Positions 1 to 51,829 of a stretch of 64,000 nt of DNA are shown here, piece by piece. Made by a program: the position numbers and the translations under genes. The notes below the pieces were generated by a model that saw nothing but the letters and a program-made list of their open reading frames with translations, was not told where the DNA came from and did no database searches. The DNA is from Acanthochromis polyacanthus (lineage: Eukaryota; Chordata; Actinopteri; Pomacentridae). The stretch is from positions 15,358,023 to 15,422,022 of the forward strand of contig NC_067132.1 of NCBI RefSeq assembly GCF_021347895.1, given 5' to 3'. The first letter of the stretch is position 1. Each line of letters starts with the position of its first letter.

Positions 1-235
1 AATACCTTCGATATTGGAGGTCCCCTCCTGCAGATTCGTTCAGGAGCTTATCACACACACACACAGACATCCACGTAGAGATATGCATAAACCAAAGCGC
101 CACTCCAAAGTTTCTCCTTAAACTTTGTGATTGACCTAGTTAGCGTGTCGTTTTGACAAGTTGTCTGTTTTGACACGACATCCTCCAGTGTTTATCAACA
201 TCCATTCTGCCTATCACACACTCACACTGGGAATT

Positions 236-292
<57 letters not shown>

Positions 293-615
293 TCAAAGAT
301 AAATCAAGCTAAGATTTGAAAATTGGCACAAAGTGAGTGCTGTATTTGCTACGGGTAAGTGGAATGACTTGCATTTGTAACACGAATAAAAGCTTTGGTC
401 AGTGTTTTTTTTCTGTGTGAGTGCGTGTTGGCACTATTTCATCTGATGGAACTATTTCATCTGTGGAATGCAAAAACGCAACCTGGATTATTTCTGTCCA
501 GGGTGATACCTGTTTGGTTCTAAGCCTGTACAAGAACATTCATGTGGGGTTTAGCTGCATAGCAGTGTGTATTTGTGTGCACAGTTTTGTTTTTTTTCCC
601 CTCCATTTGCCGTAG
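1..615. other. Upstream intron or 5' part of gene, with a (CA)n array
   Basis: No exon can be supported here. A (CA)n microsatellite lies at 241-291. A pyrimidine-rich stretch (about 590-608) leads to two possible acceptors, AG at 614-615 and AG at 619-620, just before the first visible exon. Confidence 0.5.
241..291. repeat. (AC)n microsatellite
   Basis: Uninterrupted AC dinucleotides for about 51 bp. Confidence 0.95.
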
Positions 616-620
616 CTCAG

Positions 621-41167
<40,547 letters not shown>

Positions 41168-42005
41168 AGCCCCCTGAAGACTTTGACCTGTCATGACTTT
41201 TTGACCCTCAGCTCCTCACGAGGGAGCATGCTCAGTATGAGGTTAATGTCCTCCAGGTCAAAGTCAAGTCCCAGGGTTATTTTTGCCTGAGGGGGGCTCC
41301 AGAACCAGCAGATGATGGAATTTCCTTAGCTATGTTTTATATGGCTGCTGCCATGCCATGAGAGGAAGAGATTCATCCCAAGAAAATATTCACATTTATA
41401 GATTATTTTGAAAGCAAAAAGATCTTATAGCGTCAGCAATTAAATATTTAAGCTATGATGTGGTTTTGCAACAAAACTGTAGCACTAAGCACTAGAATAT
41501 TTTTAACATCTGCACTTATTTGGAAATCCCCAAGGGTTCTGATGAACTATAATCATTTTAATTAACTTGAATGGGTAAATGAACTAAACAGAGCAAATGA
41601 CTGAGTACAAATGTGTCTCACGCTGGAGACGAGTCCTGCTTGGGATAAATGAGAGACGGCACATCATCAGTATCCACAGACATGGCTCAGATGTTGATGT
41701 AAATGGCTAGAGCTCAGCCTCTGATTACGCTGCAGCTGTGCGCCATGTGTCCCACGTCTACTGTGGTGAATGTGGCCGTATGTCTTTATGTTGGAATGCA
41801 TTATGTGTCTGTGTGCTTCTGTCTCTATAAGGACCTGTGGGTGAGTGTGCACTCGCACGATTGAGTGCATTAGCTGTTTAATATTGTAGATGTTGTTTTA
41901 GATTTAGTTTTATACTTTAAAACCTATTTATTGATTTTTCTCTGTCGCTGCACTTGAGCCCCCATGTTGGGATAACAGAAAAATAAAATTTGTAAGCAGC
42001 TTTGT
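41168..42005 (+). other. Probable 3' UTR with AATAAA
   Basis: From the TGA to a polyadenylation signal AATAAA at 41982-41987, with cleavage expected near 42000-42010. The stretch is AT-rich and non-coding. Confidence 0.55.
41982..41987 (+). terminator. Polyadenylation signal AATAAA
   Basis: A canonical hexamer about 815 bp after the stop codon of exon 19; T/G-rich DNA follows within 40 bp (TTGTACTTC, TTTTTTCGTTCCGTGTGT). Confidence 0.55.
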
Positions 42006-45000
42006 ACTTCGCCATTTTTTCGTTCCGTGTGTCAATATGCCAAAAATATCTTATTTTTTGCCAGTTGGGTACTTGTAGTTTAACAACAGCTTGCAGAGCT
42101 GGCTGTTAGCATTGTATAATTAGACTTTTTTAAGTTTTATATGACTGCTGAGTCAGACAATCATGTTGACATGGGAACTACATTACCAGGCAGCAAATCA
42201 TTACAGTAAATGATCTAAAATGTGGTTTTGAAGCAGTCACATCATATCTTTCCATGTACATCTGCAGGTGACTCATGCCTCTTGTTATGTTTTTAGTGTT
42301 TGAACAAGAGCACTGCTCATTCACACACGCAAAGACAAGGAGAAGAAGTATGCAAATATCTGAATTTCAACAGAAAGAGCACCATTACACTGTGATAATG
42401 AGAATTCAGGAGAAAGCAGGTCTCAGACCACAATTGGCTTCTTCATCTTGCCATTCTCTGTCACCGTCTCCCCCCACCTGTCTTCCAAACCCCCTTTTTT
42501 CATCCTTCATTGGTTCTGTATATACATAGCTGTTGTATAGCTGGTCAGGATGTCGTACATTTTAATGATTTCGAGCAGAGCTGCATGTCCTTGTTAGCTT
42601 GGTTTTCCTCATTTGCCATGCCACACTCAAAAATACCCTTTCTTCATGTGCAAACACACATGCGTGCACCCGCTCACACATCCACACACAAGTATATTCT
42701 TTCACAAGCGCGCACATGCACACTTACACAAATAGCACAGTCATTAAAATGAAACCACAGGCTTTTTGAAAACTCCCAGGACTGAGGGAAAAGTCAGCGG
42801 CGCAGCGGTGAAAAGAGTCCCCCTGGAAACAATGAGGAGAATGATCATTTGTTGTTCTTGAAAACCCGGTGAGGTTTCACAGAGGTTAAGCTTCCCTTTG
42901 ATGTGTTTTTAACTCGTTTCAGCTCTGTGGAGGGATTAGTCAGCCTGTCGCACACAAACACAAGTGCACACATTCACACACACAAGCACATGCAGGCTCT
43001 TAATTTCCACACCATGAGCTCCTCTCTCTCACAAAGACGAAAAGCACAGAACAGGCTCCTTCCTAAACCTAATTTCATCAAATGAGCGTGTGTGGTACTT
43101 CACTGCTGTATGTGTGTGGTCCCCTGGAAATCTGTGGTAAACCAGCAAAATATTGCAAGTCAGTATTTTCTTTTAATCCCAAATTAGTGTTGGGCTGTTT
43201 GTGAACAGTGTAGGCCCTCAACCACGAGAGAGATGGAGAGACAGAGGAGTTGTTGATCATCACAGCGCTCATTAAAGTGTTTACGAGGCATTATTTGATC
43301 CCTATTTCAAGTTACAAATGATGGGGGGTGCTTGGGCCCGTGATGTGTTTGTGTGCTGTCAGCCCCATTCACACACAAAGACTGTGTTCATAGCTCATGT
43401 TAAGCAACTCTGCAACAAATAGCTCTGAAATGTTTGTTCTAACCAACTCGGAGCACCAAATGGGTGCACGCAGACTACACCAGAGCAATTTATATGGATT
43501 CTTTGCATCGATAATAAATATGCATTGCATCTCGATAATATGTTGCACTTATTACTAGCTGTAAGATTCTTGCAGAAACTCATTACAGTTATTGAAATGA
43601 GGGAATGAATCTGATCTGATATTATTTGCTAAACAAAATCCATTCAATTACCGGTGTTCATGAATATAGTACCATCAGAACTGTGATAATTGGTAATCAC
43701 TTTGGCAAAGTGATTAAGTGATGAAGGTATGCAAAAGGAAAATATTTACTAATCTATGCCAGACTAATGAGAAACTAAATACACTATGTTGCATGCAGAT
43801 GAGAATATGCCTGGGAAAAGAAGACTCATCCATAAGGCTTTGATTTCAGTCATTTACTGAAATAGTATAATAATATGGCCTTTATACAACCTATATCTCC
43901 AACACCCAGTATTTGCCTCTGTTAAAATGACTTTTAGTGGGAGAGGTGGTTCTGCCTCACCACAAACAGAAAATGACAGGACAGTAAGAGAGGGTGAGAA
44001 AGAAATAAAACTGACAGTAGTGCTGGCACATGTCTCCCCTACAAGTTAGATCACTCAAAAAGAAAAAAGAAAAAAAGTAGGAAATAAAGAAAAGGAGACA
44101 GTCATTCACTTTTACAAAGCAAGTTTTTGTTATATGGTTACTTTTTATAGTATATAGACTGTATGCTAACAAAATGCTGACATTCTGTTAATTTAAGTTG
44201 TAGGCAAAGGTTCTTTTTTACAGTGACAAAATGTCCCAGCAGAAGCAGTTATATCACATCAACCTACAAACACACACTGATTATCTACATTTTGTCTTAA
44301 GTTAGTCACACATGAAAGAGTAAATCTGTATTAACTAATGTTTTTCATCTTTTTCATATATTTACAGGTCCTCGGATACATAAAAACTTGCATGTGCATA
44401 ATATTGTAAGTACAGCATCCAACAGCTAAAACGGTGCCATTAGAATTAAACCCAAATTATTATATTGTCGGAATATGATTTCATTTGCATCGGTTGTGGC
44501 CACTACTGGGAACTCTTTGCATGCTTTGTATTTCTATGAACCAACAAAGGACCACAAACATCAGCTCCACAACCAGCTGTTAACTCGCATATCCCACAGG
44601 AGGACTTGAAGCAGCCATAACCAAGACCACTTCCTTAATTCCTTGTCTATTGCTTAGTTGTCTGAAAAGTAATAGTGAAGAAGATGTTTTTTAAGTCTAA
44701 GTACAAGTCAGGAGGGATACTGTGCACTAGTGATTGGGAATGGGATGAAGGTTTAAAACATTACTGAAGTCCAAGTGATGGACAACCTGATTCAACAGGA
44801 ACAGAATGCCTTGTTGGCTATTGAACTGTTCTGGGATGATGATTAAGGGACTTTTTACCTCGTTGCTATGTTTTGCTTGTTTTTTTCCTGAGCTTTGTAG
44901 AGCGGACACGTGATAGATGGAACAAAATGTTGAAGTGCAAAGAATAGAAACGTTGGGAAAAAATATTAAGCTGATTGAAGGTGGGAGATGATATTAGGGG

Positions 45001-46080
45001 AGTTCATGGGACAGCAAAAGTAAAGCTGAAGGGAGTTCACTTATAGGGACTACTATAGCCAGAAGCACTTGGCGTGATGAACAGCGCCCGTGTGTGATGT
45101 GCTACTTAGAAGCTAATGTGTGATACTTTGTTCATCCTTGTACGGAGGTTAGACCCTAATCCCAGATTCAGGAAGAGATTCACTGTTGCTAATAAAGAGA
45201 AGGGGCCCTGACTCTCTAGCTGACTTTTCAAACAATGCTAAGTTTTGGAGGGTCGCCATTGGGTCAGCAACTTTAAACTTGTGAAGTGTAGAATTGTGTA
45301 GAATTGTAGAAGTTGTAGCCACTCACAGAGCACAGCTTTACACTAATGCAAACTAGAGTACTGTAGAGAGTCATAAACAAAGAAATCTAGGTGAAAGCTG
45401 AATTAGTCAGTCTCATGTGTCTGTCTTACATTTGTGTTCCTGGGCAATATAGCATCATCACAAATGGCACGCAACAGCACCAGATCTCCATCAAATAGGG
45501 AGCAATTTAAACAGAAAAACAAGGCATGATACAGACATGTATTTAACTTATTAATGACTGCGTCTCGAAATGTGTTGTCAAAGTTTGGTGCAACCATGAC
45601 AGCATATTGAATATGTAGTTACAATTAGGAAAGATCCAAAGACATTCCTGATGATAAAATTAATATTTGTATACTTTCTGTGCTCTGTGAGAGGAATTTT
45701 AAAGGTTGTGATTGAGGTTTCTGTCTGTTCATCGGCTTGCCTGAGAAAATGACACGTTGAGGTCATCAGTGTACACAATCATAAATGTAATGTCAAGCAA
45801 TCAGAGTGTAAAAAAAAGAACAACTTACTTAATTGACTGATCACATAAGTAATTTACTTGGATATGCTCACAGTCATAAATCTTTGCTTTTAAAGTAAAC
45901 AATGAATACGACATTTTTATGGTAAATATCTGATGATAGAGGCACTCCTGTGCATTGCAAAGACTGTAATTTAATGTGTTAACTGTGGGTACGGTAGTAC
46001 ACATGGGCAAAGTTACAGATTTGTGTGTTTGTGTTTCTGTCTCTTAATAGGTAAGATGACCGTGTGGCCAATTTCTCAAA
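42006..46080. other. Intergenic or downstream intronic DNA
   Basis: CA-rich stretches at 42650-42730 and 42950-42985 sit in AT-rich DNA. No gene is supported apart from the candidate mini-exon at 44368. Confidence 0.5.
44368..44405 (+). CDS. Candidate alternative downstream mini-exon
   Basis: A 38-bp segment is bounded by TATTTACAG and a strong donor ATT|GTAAGTAC. If exon 19 splices from its internal CAG|GTGAGT (41051, phase 1), the phase matches and the segment reads GPRIHKNLHVHNI with no stop, leaving phase 0. Support is splice-site quality and phase only. Confidence 0.3.
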
Positions 46081-46620
46081 AAGATTCCCCCAGAAGTAAA
46101 GAAGTGAGAGGAAATGGGGGAAATGGTACAGTTTAAGACAGTAGGAAACCTAGAGGGAAGAAGAGATTACGAGGCAATTTGAGGGAGAGGAAGAGTTGAG
46201 GACTACAGGGATGGAGGAAAGAGAGCAGTGAAAGAGGGATGCGTGAAGAGAAGAGACTGAAAGAATGCTGTTGGGGATTTGGGGAATAAGTTTGGGAATG
46301 AGGGGAGGAGCGCTGAGTGAGAGATGGATGCAGAGGGAGACTGACAAAAGAGAGAAGGGAAGGAGGAGTAGTGTGTGATTTAGAGAGTAGAGAGGTTAAG
46401 ATGGAAAGAGAGGAGAGAAAAGAAGAGATGGAGGAGGAGGAGGAGTAATGGGACATTTAGGGAGAGGTGGTGAGTTAGAAAGAGAAGTGAAAGGTGAGAG
46501 AAGTCTGCGACGGGGAGAATGAGAGATGGAGAAATGAGAAGACGCTGGAGATTTAGAGAGTGGAAAGATGGGAAAAGAGCAGAATGAGAGAAAAGAAAGA
46601 ATGAGAGAGTAGTGTGAGAT
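46080..46620. repeat. Purine-rich (GA) tract, about 540 bp, with recurring GATTTAG motifs
   Basis: The plus strand is almost entirely A and G, interrupted by (G)A(C/T)ATTTAG(A/G)GAG-like motifs at about 46377, 46452, 46550 and 46616, which suggests a decayed minisatellite. It could form triplex DNA. The serine/leucine-rich open frame on the other strand is a composition artefact. Confidence 0.7.
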
Positions 46621-46659
46621 TTAGGGTGTATGTGGAAGAGAGAGTGCCAAAGAAGAGCA

Positions 46660-46755
46660 TATTGTCCTTATCGGCCTGCTCCAGAAAGCCTGCTCCCTAA
46701 TGGGGCCGGTGTGAAGGGGAAATGAGGACTAGGCCTGATGCTACCTGATTAGCCA
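46660..46755. promoter_or_regulatory. Possible conserved non-coding element
   Basis: A balanced, non-repetitive block (CTCCCTAATGGGGCCGG, CTACCTGATTAGCC) abruptly interrupts purine-rich DNA on both sides. Confidence 0.35.
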
Positions 46756-46809
46756 TGGACTCAAACACACATCAAAGGCGGGGAGGAGAGGAAGGAGGAA
46801 GGAGTGCAA

Positions 46810-46828
46810 GGTGTGTGTGTGTGTGTGT
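46810..46828. repeat. Short (GT)n run
   Basis: About 19 bp of GT dinucleotides within purine-rich DNA. Confidence 0.85.
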
Positions 46829-47129
46829 GGATGTGGGCTGAAGGTGAGTCACCATCACCTCCTTCAGCAGGACCATGAATGAAAATCACTCTCACTTTCC
46901 GCACATACACATACACATGGGCCATTTTCTTCAACCTTGAAAGGGAAAGCTGCTCTGAATAAGGAGATCCTCTGAATGAGGGGGAACGGACGAGGAAGAG
47001 GAGGAGGGAGGAAGGAGGGGTAAATAGACAAAAAGGCAGCGGGAGGCGTGGATATGGTGGAGAAAGAAAAAGAGAGGGGAGCAGGTAGGCAGAAGAAAAG
47101 GGGAGGGAGACATCAAAAAGAGTCATCAT

Positions 47130-48450
47130 GCTCCATATTAGCGAAATAATGAAATTTGCCTTTTAGCTAATGACATCTCATGACAGCTCTGTTTTCACAT
47201 AAATTACAGCAGGCCGGACTGTGTCTTACACCTCGGCACAAAGCCATTCGTGCACACACACACTGCACCTAAACACAAGGAAACCACTCAGACACACATG
47301 AAGAGTGATCAGCAGCGACCAGTCAGTGTCCCTGTTTGAAATTCAACACTCTGACACCTATATCCCTTTTCTATCCCACACCCTGAATTCATTACTGATT
47401 CATTTCTGTCACACACACTCACACACCTATAATCATATTCATCATACTCACCAGAGCCTCCCCTACCTCTCTTCCTAAATTTTCTATCCAAGGGAGCCCC
47501 AATATGGCTGCTGATGACCTTCATTAGTCTCCCTTTCTTTCTCGTCCACATTCTATATTCATCTCCACATTGTGTATGTTCACAGACGTGCCCTTTCTTT
47601 GTGGTTTTTCTCTTATTTTGCCCCGCTCCTCCACACTTTGTTTCATGTCTTTCTCTCACATATTGTTTCATTCACTATTTCATGTGCTTTTCTTTTTACC
47701 CCCTCTTTGTTTTTTGTTTTTTTTATCTGTCACTCTTTTCTCATTACTCCCCCTCTCTGTTTCATTAGCATACAGAGTAAGAAGATGGCGCTGGGGGTAA
47801 TCTGCGCGAGTCACCGGTGACAAAATGGAGGGCGTCATCAGAGGTCGCGGCGCTGTCATCAACCGCCAAACCTCCGCTGATGTGTGCTTGTCAACACGCT
47901 CACACTCATGCATGCGTCACACATATTTGAAGTGCACGAGAGAGAACAGGGGCAACATGTATCCATAATCAGGTGTGACACATCACGGTGTAAACGCCGA
48001 AATCTCACCTGACAGCCACGTACACACATGCAACGTTTGCGTTGTGGGCCATCACGACGCAAACACACACTGACAGGTATCTGAGTACATTCTGAGACGC
48101 ACGAAACAGCGGCTTTAATGAATACAGCCGGTTTGTTGTGTTTCTGGTTTCCTCTCGTTGTTGGATTTCTCAGGGTTTTAAAGGATGTAGATGTGGATGC
48201 GGTGCAGACGCAGATGGACTGCGATTTGTTTTTAGCTTGTCAGGAAGAAATTTTTTTTTAATCACTGATAATCAGTAGAGTAGACTGACGGTCAAAAACT
48301 GCCTCTAATCAGTTTAATGTAACATCATCCAAAGAGAGAGCTTTGTATCATCAGGACATCCTTTGCAATCAGCTTCTGTTTGTCTGCCGTCCTTCAAATC
48401 CAAATATGTGCGAATCTGTGCTACTTTCCCGCTTTCCACGAGACATGCTC
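47130..48450. other. Intergenic stretch with a CpG-rich patch
   Basis: 47500-47770 is pyrimidine-rich. 47770-47880 is CpG-rich and listed separately. No coding feature was supported. Confidence 0.5.
47770..47880. promoter_or_regulatory. CpG-rich patch with YY1-like motif and perfect palindrome
   Basis: AAGATGGCG (47782-47790) resembles the YY1 core, and GTCACCGGTGAC (47810-47821) is a perfect 12-bp palindrome, both within about 100 bp of CpG-rich non-repetitive DNA. It may be a conserved enhancer or a cryptic promoter. No transcript evidence is visible. Confidence 0.4.
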
Positions 48451-48456
48451 GCAGGT

Positions 48457-48900
48457 ACACACACCAATCAGCCACAGCATTAAAACCACTCACAGGTGAA
48501 GGTTATAGCATTGACCATGTTGTTAGAAATGCAGTGTTCAGCTGGGAAACCTTCAGTCCCGCATTCACGTGGATGTTCCTTTGACACTTACAACCCACAG
48601 AGACATTGTTGGCATCCTCACCGGACAACAAGCCCCTCTACACTGCAAAATTGTTCAAGAATGACTCGAGGAATACAACAAAGAGCCCAAGGTCTTGACT
48701 TGGCCCCTAAACTTCCCAGATCCCAGTCTGATCAATCGTCTGTGTAATGCACTGGAACAAGCATAATCCACAAAGGTCCTCCTCTGCAACCCACAGGACC
48801 CAAAGAATCCGCTGCTGACCTCCTGGTGCCAAACACCACAGGATACCCTCAGACCTCAGTCCATGTCCTGACTGGTAAGAGCTGTTTTGGTGGCATAGGG
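48457..48900 (+). pseudogene. Degraded Tc1/mariner-type transposon fragment, plus strand
   Basis: It begins with a terminal-repeat-like ACCAATCAGCCACAGCATTA followed by AAACCACTCACAGGTGAAGG, as in a common fish Tc1-like family that I recognise from memory. The 3' half encodes a decayed C-terminal catalytic region, reading W-P-L-N-F-P-D-P-S-L-I-N where the family has W-P-P-N-S-P-D-L-N-P-I-E. The last catalytic Glu is replaced by Asn. The middle of the gene is deleted, frames are broken, and the right terminal repeat is missing. Confidence 0.82.
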
Positions 48901-49279
48901 GAAGGGTTGTTGTAATGTGTTGCCTATAGATACACAATCAATAGTAGTTACAGTACAGCACTGAATGCTTATATCTTTTTTTAAAAGTATGTTTTCTTGT
49001 AGATGTGAAATTGCATTATTTGATGGACAGATATCCTTTATTGCCTGAAACACTGAAGCAGCTGCTGTAGCCATAAGAGGCATTATGAGAAATAGTAGTA
49101 AATGGTAAAATACAGCTGTAGTACCACAAGAAGAAAAGAGACAGAGGTTGCAAACATTAGCTAGCATTACCTAAGCAGAAAAAACACAGTCTACTACTTC
49201 AGGAAAGGTTTCATGCATAGAAATTTTAATTTGTTGGGAGAAAAAGTATTTTGTAATTCAAAAACTACGTTATGACCAA

Positions 49280-49377
49280 AGCAGGATGTATCCTGCCTCT
49301 CACCCACATTCAACAGGGATAAGCTCCAGCCCCCATGTCTCTCAACAGGATAAAGCAGGTATGGATGGATGGATGGG
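49280..49377 (+). mobile_element. 3' tail of an L2-type (CR1-clade) LINE or derived SINE
   Basis: The sequence GGGATAAGCTCCAGCCCCCA then CTCTCAACAGGATAAAGCAG and (ATGG)n follows the order of the well-known teleost LINE 3' end, which terminates in ATGG repeats (49361-49376). Only about 100 bp remains, as expected from 5' truncation. Confidence 0.65.
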
Positions 49378-49379
49378 AA

Positions 49380-50480
49380 ACTATGTTCATACCACAATAT
49401 TGCTTTAAACTTTTAGATTTTCTAAAAAAAATCATCTCTTTAGTTTTCAGTGGGTGTTTTTATTAAAAATGCAGAGAATATTGGTTGGTTTTGGACATCT
49501 TTATTTGGTTTATTGGGCATGTCATGCCAGAAATTCAAGATTTTTTAAATAATTCCTCAACAACAAGGCTGTAAATGTTCGAAAACGGTGAAAAATCAGT
49601 TGTATCTGTATTTAACAAGTGTCTAGTGCACAGCAATCATTAAACATAGTTTGGATTTCAATCAGAATACTATACAACTGACACGTCTCCAGTCTATTTT
49701 CAAGGCTATCAATGCCTACTTTATTTTTTAGCTGATTGAAGCCATCAAAACATTCATCTAAGTACAGAGGAGCTAAATCTGACCTTCACAGACACCACGA
49801 TTTTCATTTACACACCCAATCCTGTTTTTTTTTTTCTTTCTCGCCAAGGGAGAAACTGCAGTGTACCATGACAGTATAGCAGAACTAAAATCATGAGTGC
49901 GTGTTGATCAGTTGATGGCCTCCTACTCTGATCTTGATTAGAAATTGTGCACTTATTAATATATGCTCTTGCTTGACAAGCCAACTGTGTCTCGACAAAA
50001 TAAATCACATTGGGCTTAGAGAATCAGAGGGAGAGCGTTAGATGGGAGAAGAAGGGAGGAACGAGACGCTGCTAAAAAAAGATGGTTACAAAGAGCGGTA
50101 GCCATGGGAAGAGAGAGAGAAACAGAAAATGAGAAGGGAACGAAACAGTGAGGACAAACAGAGAGTGAAGGATAAATTCCCAGGAGACTGTGTTAAGTTG
50201 TATTGGTGTGTGAGCTTGTCACTAATAGTGTCCCTGCCATGGTTATGAGAGCTGGAAATACTTTGGTGCTAATAGACAGATTATGGAAAGAAACGAAGCA
50301 TGTCCTGAAATCCTCTTAGCAAGGCTTCACCTTTTTATTTATTTATTTCCTGCCATATTCCTTTCTTTCTTTCTCTCTTCCTCTTGCTACCTCGGTGGCC
50401 CTGGCATTGTCTCCCTGAACGTGTTTCATGTTTTGTTGGCGCTTGACGGGTAGCGTTGTCTCCCTCTCTTTCTCTCCCCT
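49380..50480. other. Intergenic stretch, no feature supported
   Basis: AT-rich DNA with a GA-rich part at 50020-50170 and a CT-rich part at 50355-50500. I see no gene or recognised repeat. Confidence 0.5.
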
Positions 50481-50494
50481 CTCCTTCTATCTTT

Positions 50495-50640
50495 TTCTGT
50501 CTCACACATTTTCAAAAGGCACTTTATTTATTGTCCCTGGGGAGCACTACATTATGCATTAACCTGTTCAATTATGCATTCATTTATGCAGCCGTTGCCT
50601 TATGTAAATGCACTTTATGATTAAACAAATTGTTTCGCTG
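50495..50640. promoter_or_regulatory. Possible regulatory element with ATTATGCATT pairs
   Basis: ATTATGCATT occurs exactly at 50551-50560 and 50571-50580, followed by CATTTATGCA at 50581-50590 and TTATGTAAATGCA near 50610. The motifs resemble POU/octamer or homeodomain sites and are spaced by 20 bp, about two helical turns. Confidence 0.4.
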
Positions 50641-51337
50641 TTTGGCCGTGTGTTCCCCACATTGAGTGTTTGCCAGTGACATCATGCAGCAGCAGCAAGA
50701 GACTCCATGCCTAAAGTGTGTGTCTGTGAGTGTGAGTCCTATTTGTGCCCTATTAAACTGGTGAAGGGGCCTTGGAGATTGCAAGAAACACTCTGTGGGC
50801 TTCACAAACTGATACTGAACAGAGGAAAGCAAAGGTTTCCTCAGCCGCTTGCTTTGGTGCCCCCTAATCCAGAAGGCCACTACAGAGGCCAACTGATGAA
50901 AAAAGGCATCTGCTGGTCCTGTTGGAGGCTGTCTGATCATAGAGCGATTGTCGGTCTGGGCTTGCCACATTCCACACTGTATTGAAACTAAAGACATGAA
51001 GTATCACAATCTATGAAAAGACTGCAAGGCCTCGGCTATATATCATTTTTCCAATAAACTACAATTAAACTGCAATATTTAATCTTTTCAGACCATTCAC
51101 ATGTACAGAAGGCAAGAGGTGATGCCCTTGTGAATGAAATATAAAAAACATTTTTGTAAATCCCTATGTGACCTGTTTTGCTTTACTTGACTTTTTATCA
51201 GCAGTTAGAGGCAGATTTTTATCTCTCTATCTCGCTGTTTATTCCTAAGATACAAAGCCAGGTGACAAATTGGAGGAAAACCCAACACACAGTAACTTAG
51301 TAAGGCCTTGTGTCATCACATTCTGCCACAACAGTTT

Positions 51338-51760
51338 TTAAAGTGCCTTGCATTGATTTCCAGTTTCAAGTGTTACTCTACTAAACAGATGTAACACCAA
51401 TATTTCAAAAGATATTCCCTCATTTTGTGTTTTGAGGATAGTAAGGTGTTCAGTTGAGTTGAGATCTGGTGAATGTGAAAGGCCACCACATATGATCTGG
51501 ATCATTTTCATACTTTTCAAACCATTCAATGGCCACTCATGCCCTATGGATGGACGCACTGTCATCCTGGAACAGATCACTGACATCAGGTTAGTAATAT
51601 TTCGTCATAGGGTTAAAAACAATCACTCAGAACAACTTTGTAGTGATTTGCAGTGTCCCTCTGAGGCACAAGTCAATCCAAACCATACCAGCCAAATACA
51701 TAACAGATCTACATATCCCTGCACTGGACGGGGTTACAGATTTAGTAAGGATTCAGGGTA
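51338..51760 (-). pseudogene. Degraded Tc1-like transposase fragment, minus strand
   Basis: On the minus strand 51338-51586 stays open and contains L-S-H-S-P-D-L-N-S-T-E-H-L, clearly the S-P-D-L-N-P-I-E-H-L catalytic block of Tc1 transposases with the Glu retained. Upstream on that strand (51587-51760), 'caggatgacag' codes for the decayed Q-D-D region. The frame is broken and no terminal repeats are recognised. This is a different subfamily from the 48457 fragment. Confidence 0.85.
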
Positions 51761-51829
51761 TCCCTCTAATTTGTCACCTCTCTGCATATGGCATGTAAGA
51801 TGTGTGGTTGAAATTAATGGTTAGATGAT

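Noticed and set aside
46133..46456. Minus-strand 107-codon serine/leucine/proline-rich open frame
   Set aside because: It mirrors the purine tract on the plus strand; the composition, not selection, keeps it open.
46761..47129. Minus-strand 122-codon open frame
   Set aside because: Low-complexity proline/serine/leucine reading of purine-rich DNA, with no splice context or recognisable domain.
48363..48747. Plus-strand open frames of 73 and 83 codons
   Set aside because: They are out of frame with the transposase similarity in the same DNA, which is a broken Tc1-like relic.
50584..50997. Minus-strand 137-codon open frame
   Set aside because: No domain or heptad pattern is recognisable, no splice support exists, and it overlaps an enhancer-like block; kept only as non-coding.
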